Assembly (NCBI RefSeq): GCF_035610345.1
Contig: NZ_CP141213.1
Location: forward strand, 310,001-374,000
Length of the DNA stretch: 64,000 nt
DNA from: Sinorhizobium meliloti
Lineage (GTDB): Bacteria > Pseudomonadota > Alphaproteobacteria > Rhizobiales > Rhizobiaceae
Reading direction: 5' to 3'
The notes beneath the pieces were generated by a model. That model made no database searches. It was not told the origin of the DNA and saw only the letters and a list, made by a program, of their open reading frames with translations. The translations under genes and the position numbers were made by a program. This document shows, one piece after another, positions 53,202 to 60,811 of the stretch. How positions within the stretch are numbered: position 1 is the stretch's first letter; the number at the start of each line of letters is the position of its first letter.

Positions 53202-53847
53202 TGGGGGACCACCGTTTTTCGAGATACCCGCCAAGCCGGGCGACGGGGAAGCTGAGGAGGAAGTAGATGGCGCCGCAGATCAGCAGAATGAAGAGCGGCT
53301 CCTGCAGACGCGTGACCAGTATCTGCGAGGCACGCAAGAGCTCGACCAGGCCGAGCCAGAGCACCAGTGCGGAGTCCTTCATCACGCCGAGCGTCAGGCC
53401 TATCCACGACGGAAGCGAGACCCGGGTGGCAAGCGGCGCCACGATGTAGCGCATGTCCTGCCACCAGGTCATGCCGAGGGAGCGCGCCGCACGGCGGGTC
53501 GTCACCGGCACCGAGGAAATTCCGCCGCGCACGATCTCCGCGCAGAACGCCGCCGTGTAGAGCGAAAGCACCACGCCGGAGGTGGTGAAGGCGCCCCATC
53601 CGAGCTTGGCGATCGACTGGAAGGCATTGCCGAGCACGAGCTGGATCAGGAGCGGTACCGAGCGGAACACGTCGAGCAGCAAGGTGAGCGGTGCCGACCA
53701 ATAGGGTCCGATCTGGAACCGGATCACTCCGAACAGGATGCCGAGAACGGTGCCGGCGGTGACGGCGACGGCGGTGACCGCCAGCGTCATTCCGGCGCCT
53801 TGCGCAAGAAAGGAGAGATCGTTCCAGGTGAGGGCAGTATCAAACAT
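53194..53847 (-). CDS. hypP: Hydroxyproline ABC transporter permease HypP
   Basis: A 217-residue polar-amino-acid permease. TRRAARSLGMTWWQDMRYIVAPLATRVSLPSWIG is the ATPase-contact loop; GRLLLDVFRSVPLLIQL-like (LLLDVFRSVPLLIQ) is the N-terminal signature. It pairs with HypN as a heterodimer. The stop overlaps hypQ. Confidence 0.92.
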   Translation of the reverse strand: MFDTALTWNDLSFLAQGAGMTLAVTAVAVTAGTVLGILFGVIRFQIGPYWSAPLTLLLDVFRSVPLLIQLVLGNAFQSIAKLGWGAFTTSGVVLSLYTAAFCAEIVRGGISSVPVTTRRAARSLGMTWWQDMRYIVAPLATRVSLPSWIGLTLGVMKDSALVLWLGLVELLRASQILVTRLQEPLFILLICGAIYFLLSFPVARLGGYLEKRWSPND

Positions 53848-53859
53848 CTCTCACCCCTC

Positions 53860-54525
53860 TCAGTAGCGGAACATGCGCCAGGCGAAGGCCCGGGCTGCAA
53901 GCGTGACCGCTTTGGCGATCAGGTAGTAGATCACCGCAGCGAGCGCGAAGAATTCGAATGTGCGGAAGGAGCGGGCATTCAGCTCCTGCGTGATGCCGGC
54001 GAGGTCGGTGTTCATGCCGACGGTGACGCCCAGCGACGTCATCAGGATGGCCCAGACCATCTGGTTGGTCGCGGGCAGGAAGGCCACGCGCAGCATCTGC
54101 GGCAGAACGATCAGCCGGAACGCCTGCAGCGAGGTCATGCCGAGCGACCGGCCCGCCCGGGCCTGCGTATCCGGAATGGCCTTGAGCGCGCCGCGGAAGT
54201 TCTCGGCAAGATAACCCGCATTGTTGAAGGCGATCCCGACCAGAAGCGCCGTATAGGGGCTCAGGTGGATCCCGAAATTGCCGAGGCCGAAATGGGCCAT
54301 GTAGATCTGGAACAGCGCCGGCGTGTTTCGCGCGACCTCGACCCAGGTCGTGGCGATGCCGCCAAGGATACGGCTGCCGGACAGGCGGAACACGGTGAGC
54401 GCGATCGCGCAGGCGACGCCGATGACCATCGAAAGCACCGCGACCTGCAGCGTGACCACCGCGCCATCCAGCATCTGCGGCAGCGCCCTCAGCGCCTGAT
54501 TCCAGTGGAAGGTGTAGTTGAACAT
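53860..54525 (-). CDS. hypN: Hydroxyproline ABC transporter permease HypN
   Basis: A 221-residue permease of the same family. TQARAGRSLGMTSLQAFRLIVLPQMLRVAFLP is the ATPase-contact loop, and TWVEVARNTPALFQIYMAHF the N-terminal signature. The ATG at 54525 (MFNYTFHWNQAL) begins family homology. It precedes hypP by 12 bases and follows hypM after a gap with a stem-loop. Confidence 0.92.
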   Translation of the reverse strand: MFNYTFHWNQALRALPQMLDGAVVTLQVAVLSMVIGVACAIALTVFRLSGSRILGGIATTWVEVARNTPALFQIYMAHFGLGNFGIHLSPYTALLVGIAFNNAGYLAENFRGALKAIPDTQARAGRSLGMTSLQAFRLIVLPQMLRVAFLPATNQMVWAILMTSLGVTVGMNTDLAGITQELNARSFRTFEFFALAAVIYYLIAKAVTLAARAFAWRMFRY

Positions 54526-54551
54526 TCCCGTCTCACCCCTCGGAATGCAGC

Positions 54552-54577
54552 GACGGCGCGGGTTGCCCCGCACCGTC
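54552..54577. other. Intercistronic stem-loop after hypM
   Basis: Stem GACGG-C-GCGGG with CCCGC-A-CCGTC (one C-A mismatch), loop TTGC, between hypM and hypN. No T-run follows on the minus strand. It matches the position of hairpins after every other binding-protein gene in this window. Confidence 0.65.
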
Positions 54578-54588
54578 AGATCCTCGGA

Positions 54589-55395
54589 TCAGCGGTAAAC
54601 GCCGTTCACCGACAGGGACGGAGCCTCGCCACCGACCCACTTCTCGTAGAGTTCGGCATAGCGGCCGGTGCGGACCTGCTGATTGACGAACAGGTTGAGG
54701 TAGTTGAGGAAGCCGTATTCCTCGCGGTTGGTGAAGAGGGCCACGTAGTCGATGTCGAAGGGCGCCTTGTCGACGACGGAAATGCCGGGGAACTTGCCGC
54801 CCTTGACGTTGGACTGCGCGACCGTCGAGGTAGAGACGGTGGCGTCGAGCTGGCCCTGGCTCAGCGCCAGGAAGACGTCGGCCTGCGTCTGGTAGGGGCG
54901 GAACTCGCCCTCGCCCCAGGCCTTGACCTGGTTTTCGAGTGCGATTGCCTCATAGGTGCCGGCGGTGGCGCCCACCACCTTGCCCTTCATGTCTTCGAAG
55001 GACTTGATGCCGGACTTCTCGTTGGCGGTTACCGCCATTTCGAAGGCAAAGTAGGGCACCGTCATCCCGACGGTCTTGGCGCGCTCGAGCGTATCGGAGG
55101 TGGAGGCGACACCCACATCGACACGGCCGGACATCAGCGCCGGGATGCGCTCGGGAAACGGCGTCTCCACGATCTCGGCGGTGACGCCGAGCGCCTTGGC
55201 CAGATCGTTGCAGTAATCCACGTCGAAGCCGATCGGTTCGTTGTTCTCGTCGCGCGAGCCCATCGGCGGGAAGTCGAGCACCACGGCGCAGCGCAGCGTT
55301 CCCGAAGCGATGATGTCGTCCAGCTTGTCGGCATGGGCGGGGCTCGTCAGAGCGGTGGCGGCAACGAGGCCGAAGGCGAGGACCGAGGTCTTCAT
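54589..55395 (-). CDS. hypM: Hydroxyproline ABC transporter substrate-binding protein
   Basis: A 268-residue periplasmic receptor of the polar amino-acid class. Signal peptide MKTSVLAFGLVAATALTSPA is cut near AHADKL. Core motifs: MGSRDENNEPIGFDVDYCNDLAKALG, GRVDVGVASTSDTLERA, and KGKVVGATAGTYEAIALEN. The ATG at 55395 has AGGGAGAG upstream. It starts the long hypMNPQO-RE-X-Y-Z operon, and a candidate HypR operator sits 83 bases upstream. Confidence 0.92.
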   Translation of the reverse strand: MKTSVLAFGLVAATALTSPAHADKLDDIIASGTLRCAVVLDFPPMGSRDENNEPIGFDVDYCNDLAKALGVTAEIVETPFPERIPALMSGRVDVGVASTSDTLERAKTVGMTVPYFAFEMAVTANEKSGIKSFEDMKGKVVGATAGTYEAIALENQVKAWGEGEFRPYQTQADVFLALSQGQLDATVSTSTVAQSNVKGGKFPGISVVDKAPFDIDYVALFTNREEYGFLNYLNLFVNQQVRTGRYAELYEKWVGGEAPSLSVNGVYR

Positions 55396-55477
55396 TCTTG
55401 TTCTCTCCCTTGAGTTGGCCGATCGGTGTGACGGCGCGCGCACTATTCCGCGTCGGAGAGCACAAATCAATTTAAAA

Positions 55478-55490
55478 ATACAATTAGTAT
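55478..55490. promoter_or_regulatory. Candidate HypR operator upstream of hypM
   Basis: ATAC-AATTA-GTAT, an exact inverted repeat. The same ATAC-N5-GTAT pattern occurs upstream of hypS/hypH (57276) and hypD (59955). It lies in an AT-rich promoter region of otherwise GC-rich DNA. Confidence 0.65.
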
Positions 55491-55520
55491 ACAAAAAGTA
55501 TATAACCGGACGCGTTTTGC

Positions 55521-55562
55521 AATGAAAAGGGGCTTTCCCTTGTGGAAAAGCCCCTTTCATTG
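55521..55562 (-). terminator. Intrinsic terminator after hypH
   Basis: On the minus strand the stem AAAGGGGCTTTTCC with GGGAAAGCCCC closes around ACAA, continues into TTTT and ends CATTG; outer bases AATGAAA/TTTCATT extend it. It is the strongest terminator-like hairpin in the window, and separates hypH from the hypM promoter. Confidence 0.75.
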
Positions 55563-55580
55563 CGCGGTCGATGGACTGGA

Positions 55581-57098
55581 TCAGCCGAGGAAGTCCTCGG
55601 GCAGCAGGTCTTCCGGCATGTTCTGGTAAGCCACGGGACGCAGGAAACGTCGAATCGACATGGTGCCGACGCTGGTTGCGCCGAAATTGGTCGAGGCCGG
55701 ATAGGGGCCCCCGTGCACCATCGAATCGACGACTTCGACCCCGGTCGGGAAGCCGTTGACCAGCACCCGGCCCGCCTTGCGCTCGAGCACCGGACGCAGA
55801 CGGCGCGCCGTCTCCAGGTCGCCCGCATCCATGTGGATGGTTGCGGTCAGCTGGCCCTGAAAGCCGCGCGCGAGTTTTTCCATTTCGACCGCCGATCCCA
55901 CTCGAACCACGAGTCCAAGCGGACCGAATACCTCTTCGCCGAGCGCATGATCGGCCAGGAATTGCGCGCCCGTCGTTTCGAAGAGATTGGGAGATGCGTC
56001 ACGGCCGGACGACTCGGTCGCAAGCAGCGGTTTCACGGCGTTGCGCGTCGCAAAGCGCGCCTGACCGTCGCGGTAGGCCTTGGCGATACCGTCCGTCAGC
56101 ATGGTTTGCGGTGCCACCTTGGCAAGCGCCTCGACGGCGGCGGTGGTGAAGCGGTCGGCATCCGCACCTTCGGTGACGACGGCGATGCCGGGATTGGTGC
56201 AGAACTGCCCGGCGCCCATGGTGAGCGAACCCGCCCATCCCTGCCCAAGCGTTTCCGCCCGTGCCTTCAATGCTTCCGGCAGCAGGAACATCGGGTTGAC
56301 GGAGCCGAGCTCGCCGAAGAACGGGATCGGTTCGGGGCGTGCTGCGCAAAGATCGAACAGGGCACGTCCGCCGGCAAGCGAACCGGTGAAGCCGACGGCT
56401 TTGATGTTGGGATGCTGCACCAGCGCATGACCGACGTCGCGGCTGCCGCCCTGGATCAGCGAGAATACGCCGGGATGAACACCCGTCTTGCGGATCGCTG
56501 CGTCGACGGCCTCGGCGACGATCTCGCCGGTGCCGGGATGCGCCGAATGGCCCTTTACCACTACGGGGCAGCCCGCCGCGAGCGCCGCGGCCGTATCGCC
56601 GCCGGCGGTCGAAAAGGCGAGCGGGAAATTCGAGGCGCCGAAGACGGCGACCGGACCGACGGGGCGCTGGACCAGCCGTATCTCCTGACGGGGCGCCGGC
56701 TGACGCTCGGGCAGCGCCGCATCGACGCGCCGGTCGAGATAATCACCCTTTTCGATATGATCGGCAAAGAGCCTGAGCTGGCCGGTCGTGCGGCCGCGTT
56801 CGCCGTTGAGCCGCGCCTCGGGCAGACCGGTTTCCTGGCTGCCGATCTCGGTAATCGCCTCCGCCCGGGCCTCGATCTCGTCGGCGATGGCGCGCAGGAA
56901 GGCGGCGCGCTCCTTGCGCGAGGAATAGCCATAGGTCCAGAAGGCTTCCTCAGTCGCCTCGCAGGCCCGGTTCACCAGCTCTACGGTGCCGACGGCAAAA
57001 TCATGCGCCGGGCCATGCGCCGGAGCCGAGGGGAAGGTGCCTTCCCCATCGAGCCATTCGCCCGCGACGAGGTGTTTTCCTTTGGGGGTGAAAATCAT
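55581..57098 (-). CDS. hypH: 2-oxoglutarate semialdehyde dehydrogenase
   Basis: A 505-residue aldehyde dehydrogenase. The catalytic Cys300 is in MGAGQFCTNPG and the general base Glu263 in FFGELGSVNP. The wide Gly-rich cofactor motif GFTGSLAGGRALF is near 236-248. This FCTNPG type matches ketoglutarate-semialdehyde dehydrogenases. It makes 2-oxoglutarate, the final step of hydroxyproline catabolism. The ATG at 57098 follows AAAGGAAAG. It is divergent from hypS. Confidence 0.93.
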   Translation of the reverse strand: MIFTPKGKHLVAGEWLDGEGTFPSAPAHGPAHDFAVGTVELVNRACEATEEAFWTYGYSSRKERAAFLRAIADEIEARAEAITEIGSQETGLPEARLNGERGRTTGQLRLFADHIEKGDYLDRRVDAALPERQPAPRQEIRLVQRPVGPVAVFGASNFPLAFSTAGGDTAAALAAGCPVVVKGHSAHPGTGEIVAEAVDAAIRKTGVHPGVFSLIQGGSRDVGHALVQHPNIKAVGFTGSLAGGRALFDLCAARPEPIPFFGELGSVNPMFLLPEALKARAETLGQGWAGSLTMGAGQFCTNPGIAVVTEGADADRFTTAAVEALAKVAPQTMLTDGIAKAYRDGQARFATRNAVKPLLATESSGRDASPNLFETTGAQFLADHALGEEVFGPLGLVVRVGSAVEMEKLARGFQGQLTATIHMDAGDLETARRLRPVLERKAGRVLVNGFPTGVEVVDSMVHGGPYPASTNFGATSVGTMSIRRFLRPVAYQNMPEDLLPEDFLG

Positions 57099-57275
57099 CT
57101 GACTTTCCTTTCTCTGGATCACGATGACCCTGGTCGATTCGGCACAAGATCATAAAACGCGTCGATTCCCGTAACGAAACGGGATTGCCGGCGGAAATTC
57201 GCATACACTCTCCACGCCCGTTGCGGAACCGTTACCTTCCGGCGAACAGACGAATTGCACTTGCCGAGGGTTTGT

Positions 57276-57288
57276 ATACTCTATGTAT
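57276..57288. promoter_or_regulatory. Candidate HypR operator between hypH and hypS
   Basis: ATAC-TCTAT-GTAT, an exact inverted repeat in the 242-base divergent gap, 52 bases before the hypS ATG. One site could serve both promoters. The rest of the gap shows no further repeat. Confidence 0.65.
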
Positions 57289-57340
57289 GCAGAACATCAA
57301 CCGCCTGCCCCTGAATCAGGCCTAGCATGAGAGAGACGAC

Positions 57341-58378
57341 ATGAGCGAGACAACCACCCTGACGACCACCGCGCTTCAGGAGCGCGTCGAGGCGATCTTC
57401 CGCAAGGGCGGCCTTAACGTGGTCCAGGCGGGCGCTCTCGCCCGGGTGATCGTCGCCGGCGAACGCGATGCCTGCAAGTCGCACGGCATCTACCGGATCG
57501 AGGGCGCGCTGCGCACGGTCAAGGCCGGCAAGGTCAAGCCGGACGCCGAGCCGGAAATCGTCGCGCAGGAAGCCTCGGCGATCGTCAAGGTGAATGCCAG
57601 GGGCGGTTTTGCCAATCCCGCCTTCGAACTCGGTCTGCCGGTGCTTGCCGAGCGTGCCCGCAAGCACGGCATCGCCGCACTCGCCATCAACGACTGCACG
57701 CATTTTTCGGCGCTCTGGCCGGAAGCGGAGGCGCTCACGGGAGAAGGGCTTGCCGGGCTGGTCATGTGCCCGAGCTATGCCACGGTCGCGCCGACCGGCG
57801 GCAACAAGCCGTTGCTCGGCACCAACCCCTTCGCCTTCGGCTGGCCGCGCGCGGGCAAGCCGCCCTACGTCTTCGACTTCGCGACTTCGGTCGCGGCCCG
57901 GGGCGAGATCGAGTTGCACCGCAGGGCGGGTAAACCGCTGCCGGAAGGCTGGGCCCTCGATGCGCAAGGCAATCCGACGACCGACCCGGAGGCTGCGCTC
58001 GCGGGCGCCATGTTGCCCTTCGGCGGACACAAGGGCTCGGCCATCGGCACGATGATCGAACTGCTGGCGGGCATCATGATCGGCGACCTGACCAGCCCCG
58101 AAGTGCTCGACTATCTCGGCACCACGACGCTCGCGCCCTTCCATGGCGAACTCATCGTCGCCTTCTCCCCGGAGGCTTTCGCCGCCGGCCGTCCAGGCGA
58201 CCCCTTCGCCCGGGCCGAGCTGCTGTTCGAAGCGATCGTCGGCCAGGGCGCCCGCCTGCCTTCGCAGCGCCGCTTTGCCGCCCGAGCGAAGTCAGAGGCC
58301 GAGGGCATCACGCTGAGCGCGGCCGAGATCGAGCAGCTCGACCGGCTGCTTGCGCTCGGACTCGACGCCGTGGCGTGA
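57341..58378 (+). CDS. hypS: Pyrroline-2-carboxylate reductase (malate/L-lactate dehydrogenase family)
   Basis: A 345-residue member of the Ldh_2 (YlbC/ComC) family, which has its own NAD(P) fold rather than a Rossmann motif. Recognisable segments: ERDACKSHGIYRIEG (with the catalytic-region His), GTNPFAFGWP, and PFGGHKGSAIGTMIELLAG. In S. meliloti HypS reduces pyrroline-2-carboxylate to L-proline with NADPH. That product arises from D-proline through HypO and probably from 3-hydroxyprolines through HypX. GAGAGAGACG lies before the ATG. Confidence 0.9.
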   Translation: MSETTTLTTTALQERVEAIFRKGGLNVVQAGALARVIVAGERDACKSHGIYRIEGALRTVKAGKVKPDAEPEIVAQEASAIVKVNARGGFANPAFELGLPVLAERARKHGIAALAINDCTHFSALWPEAEALTGEGLAGLVMCPSYATVAPTGGNKPLLGTNPFAFGWPRAGKPPYVFDFATSVAARGEIELHRRAGKPLPEGWALDAQGNPTTDPEAALAGAMLPFGGHKGSAIGTMIELLAGIMIGDLTSPEVLDYLGTTTLAPFHGELIVAFSPEAFAAGRPGDPFARAELLFEAIVGQGARLPSQRRFAARAKSEAEGITLSAAEIEQLDRLLALGLDAVA

Positions 58379-58418
58379 TCCCCGGCGGGCACTCTTCCAC
58401 CCTCCTGTGGCAAGCATA

Positions 58419-58465
58419 GGAGGGATTCGGGCACAGGAGGAATGCGGGCACCGGAGGGATCTCGG
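58419..58465. repeat. 17-bp tandem repeat of ribosome-site-like units
   Basis: Two full units, GGAGGGATTCGGGCACA and GGAGGAATGCGGGCACC, and a partial GGAGGGATCTCGG. Each starts with a Shine-Dalgarno-like GGAGG, the last 24 bases before the next gene's ATG. The array is too short and gap-free to be CRISPR. Confidence 0.6.
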
Positions 58466-58476
58466 GGAATTCAGAC

Positions 58477-58869
58477 ATGACGTGGCTGGAACGGGTACGC
58501 CGATGGGCAAGGGGCATCAAGCGAGACGTCGTCGTCCTGTGGCTCGCGGCGCGCGACCGCCGTGTGCCCTGGTATGCGAAGCTGGCGGCAGGCGCGGTCG
58601 CGGCCTATGCATTGTCGCCGATCGACCTGATACCCGACTTCATCCCGGTCCTCGGCTATCTCGACGACCTGATCATCGTTCCCGTCGGCATCATCGTCGT
58701 GCTGAAGCTCATCCCGGTCGATGTCCTTGCGGATCTGCGCGCCACCGCAATGAAACACACCGCGCAGCCGGTGAGCCGGGCCGGGCTGGTGGCCGTCGTT
58801 TCAATATGGCTTCTGCTGGCAGTTCTGCTCTTTTGGGCGGCGCTCGGCCCCCCTGCCGCCGCGCGGTAA
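58477..58869 (+). CDS. hypT: DUF1232/YkvA-family membrane protein
   Basis: A 130-residue protein with the DUF1232 signature AAYALSPIDLIPDFIPVLGYLDD at about residues 42-64, flanked by a hydrophobic helix before and one after, plus a C-terminal span (VAVVSIWLLLAVLLFWAAL). The family is widespread and of unknown function. The gene lies between hypS and hypD, the position of hypT in the published locus; that symbol is inferred from order. Its link to hydroxyproline use is unclear. Confidence 0.78.
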   Translation: MTWLERVRRWARGIKRDVVVLWLAARDRRVPWYAKLAAGAVAAYALSPIDLIPDFIPVLGYLDDLIIVPVGIIVVLKLIPVDVLADLRATAMKHTAQPVSRAGLVAVVSIWLLLAVLLFWAALGPPAAAR

Positions 58870-58875
58870 AAGAAA

Positions 58876-58899
58876 GAGGCCCTCCTGATGGAGAGCCTC
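58876..58899 (-). terminator. Terminator between convergent hypT and hypD
   Basis: Stem GAGGC-C-CTCC with GGAG-A-GCCTC (one mismatch), loop TGAT. On the minus strand it is followed by TTTCTTTT, so it terminates hypD; it may also slow transcription from hypT. Confidence 0.65.
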
Positions 58900-58916
58900 C
58901 TCCGTCTCCGGCCCGA

Positions 58917-59879
58917 TCAGGCCTTGTATTTTTCGACGGCGCCCGGGAGCTTGCTCCACTCGGCATACCAGGTGTTGAAGAGCTTGAACTGCGCCTCGAC
59001 ATAGCCGCGCTGGCTTTCGGTCAGCGCGTCGGTCTCGTTGAAGTGGAGCGTGTATTCCTTGTCTCCCTTCAGCACCATCATGTGCTTGAAATACAGGACG
59101 AGGTCCGGCCCTTCATCGAAGGAGGAAAGCACGGCAAGCGCCTGCTCCAGTTCCTGTGCACGCTGGCGTGCGTCGACATCGCCGGCAGCAGCTGCCTGGG
59201 ACAGGTTGCAGAGGTGGATCACTTCCTTCGGCAGCACGTTGCCGATACCGGTGATGGCGCCGGTCGCGCCGCAGTTCACGAAGCCGTGGAAGACGGCCGT
59301 ATCGACGCCGATCATCAGCGAGACGCCGTCGTCACGGCTGGTGATGTGCTCGGCCGCGTAGCGCATATCGGCATTGCCGCCGAATTCCTTGAAGCCGACG
59401 AGGTTCGGATGCTCCGCGCGCAGCGCGAAGAAGAGGTCGGCGCGAGTGGCGAACCCGTAATAGGGGCTGTTGTAGATCACGGACGGCAGGTCCGGGGCGG
59501 CAGCCAGGATCGCCTTGAAATGCGCCTTCTGCGCCACGATTGAGGGACCGCGCGACAGCACCCGCGGGATTACCATCAGGCCCTGCGCTCCGACCTTCTG
59601 GGCATGCGCTGCATGCGCGACGGCCGAGGCGGTGTTGACGGCACCGGTGCCGACGATCACGGGGACGCCCGCCTTGACCAGGCGCTCAACGCCTTCCATG
59701 CGCTGCGCATCGGTCAGAAGCGGCCAGTCGCCCATCGAACCGCAATAGACGACCGCCGACATGCCGTCTGCAATCAACGCCTTGCCCTTGCGGACGAGGG
59801 CATCGAAGTCGGGCGTGCGGTCTTCCCTGCAAGGGGTCATCAGGGCGGGGATCACGCCCGAAAAAATCTTGGCCTTCAT
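58917..59879 (-). CDS. hypD: Pyrroline-4-hydroxy-2-carboxylate deaminase
   Basis: A 320-residue N-acetylneuraminate lyase-family enzyme. Tyr136 (VIYNSPYYG) and the Schiff-base Lys164 (VGFKEFGG) are in place; the substrate loop is CGSMGDWPLL instead of the usual GTTGE type, as in known hydroxyproline deaminases. In S. meliloti HypD converts the HypO product to 2-oxoglutarate semialdehyde. A candidate HypR operator lies 76 bases upstream. Confidence 0.92.
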   Translation of the reverse strand: MKAKIFSGVIPALMTPCREDRTPDFDALVRKGKALIADGMSAVVYCGSMGDWPLLTDAQRMEGVERLVKAGVPVIVGTGAVNTASAVAHAAHAQKVGAQGLMVIPRVLSRGPSIVAQKAHFKAILAAAPDLPSVIYNSPYYGFATRADLFFALRAEHPNLVGFKEFGGNADMRYAAEHITSRDDGVSLMIGVDTAVFHGFVNCGATGAITGIGNVLPKEVIHLCNLSQAAAAGDVDARQRAQELEQALAVLSSFDEGPDLVLYFKHMMVLKGDKEYTLHFNETDALTESQRGYVEAQFKLFNTWYAEWSKLPGAVEKYKA

Positions 59880-59954
59880 TTCAAACTCCTATTGGCCTGA
59901 CGGATGGCAGAGACAGGACGCCATCGCGGCGATTGCCTGTGCTTCGATATGAAA

Positions 59955-59967
59955 ATACCATTTGTAT
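59955..59967. promoter_or_regulatory. Candidate HypR operator upstream of hypD
   Basis: ATAC-CATTT-GTAT, an exact inverted repeat, third copy of the ATAC-N5-GTAT pattern. It is in the 117-base gap between hypR and hypD, both on the minus strand. Confidence 0.65.
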
Positions 59968-59973
59968 TTTATT

Positions 59974-59981
59974 TGTCGACA
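59974..59981. promoter_or_regulatory. TGTCGACA palindrome upstream of hypD
   Basis: Perfect 8-bp palindrome, TTTGTCGACAGA in context, seven bases from the ATAC-N5-GTAT site. The same word, TTGTCGACAA, precedes hypR. It may be a second regulatory site, or chance. Confidence 0.4.
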
Positions 59982-59996
59982 GAAATCGTGCTCGGC

Positions 59997-60707
59997 TCAC
60001 AGGGCAATTTCAAGTCGGTCGTTGCGGGCGAAAAGCTTTTGAATTTGCTGGACGATCTGCTCGGCATGTGTGCGGGCCAGCCGATCGGCCGCCTCGACAT
60101 CACGTGCGGCGATAACGGCGATCATGTCCTCGTGCTCGTCGACGAAGCGCTGCGGCAGCCGGTCGTCATAGGACTGATAATAGAGCCGGAGGATCCGCCG
60201 GCCCTCGTCGAGAAGCCGGTTGAACAGGCCGATGAAATAGGGATTGCGGCCGGCCTCGGCGATGGCCGAATGGAAGGCGGCATTGGTGGCGATCATCGCC
60301 AGCGCATCCTGCGCCTGGACCGCTGCGGCGAATTCCGCCTGACGGGCGCGGATCACCTCGAGATCCTCCGGGCGGTGATGTTCGGCCGCCAGGCGCGTCG
60401 TGACGCGATACATCAGCACCAGCGCGTCGAAGAAAGTGTGCAGGTTCAGGAAATCGATATTCGACACCATCGTCGATCTGTTGGGCAGCGTAGCGATCAG
60501 CCCCTCTCCCGCCAGCCGCACCAGCGCTTCGCGGATCGGCGTGCGCGACATCTTGAACCGTTCGGCAAGCTGCACCTCGTCGATCGGACAACCCGGCGGC
60601 AGAACCAGATCGAGGATTTCGTCCCGCAAGAGGTCATAGACCATCTTCACGCCGGAACCGCGCTTGCGTTCGGGAGCTGAATTGGTGTCCGTATCCTTGT
60701 TGGTCAT
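59997..60707 (-). CDS. hypR: GntR-family regulator of the hyp locus (FCD domain)
   Basis: A 236-residue regulator. Winged helix: GCPIDEVQLAERFKMSRTPIREALVRLAGEGLI (about residues 38-70); FCD domain with metal-binding residues in NAAFHSAIAEAGRN and DEHEDMIAVIAARD. It fits HypR, which represses hyp genes in S. meliloti. It is immediately upstream of hypD. A TTGTCGACAA palindrome precedes its start codon. Confidence 0.9.
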   Translation of the reverse strand: MTNKDTDTNSAPERKRGSGVKMVYDLLRDEILDLVLPPGCPIDEVQLAERFKMSRTPIREALVRLAGEGLIATLPNRSTMVSNIDFLNLHTFFDALVLMYRVTTRLAAEHHRPEDLEVIRARQAEFAAAVQAQDALAMIATNAAFHSAIAEAGRNPYFIGLFNRLLDEGRRILRLYYQSYDDRLPQRFVDEHEDMIAVIAARDVEAADRLARTHAEQIVQQIQKLFARNDRLEIAL

Positions 60708-60719
60708 GCGGTCTCCTTC

Positions 60720-60729
60720 TTGTCGACAA
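60720..60729. promoter_or_regulatory. TTGTCGACAA palindrome upstream of hypR
   Basis: Perfect 10-bp palindrome 13 bases before the hypR ATG, sharing TTGTCGACA with the hypD promoter. It could be an autoregulatory site. No ATAC-N5-GTAT is present here. Confidence 0.4.
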
Positions 60730-60811
60730 AAGAAATACTTCTCCGCGACGATTGGATCAACGGGCTTGCCCGCATGTTTCGCGGATTTCAGGCCGTTTTA
60801 CCGATAATCTT

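Noticed and set aside
52810..55413. 867-codon plus-strand open frame opposite hypQPNM
   Set aside because: Antisense to four well-supported transporter genes; composition is low-complexity and acidic/basic.
58419..58465. Possible CRISPR-like repeat array
   Set aside because: Units are 17 bases, directly adjacent without spacers, and only 2.5 copies.
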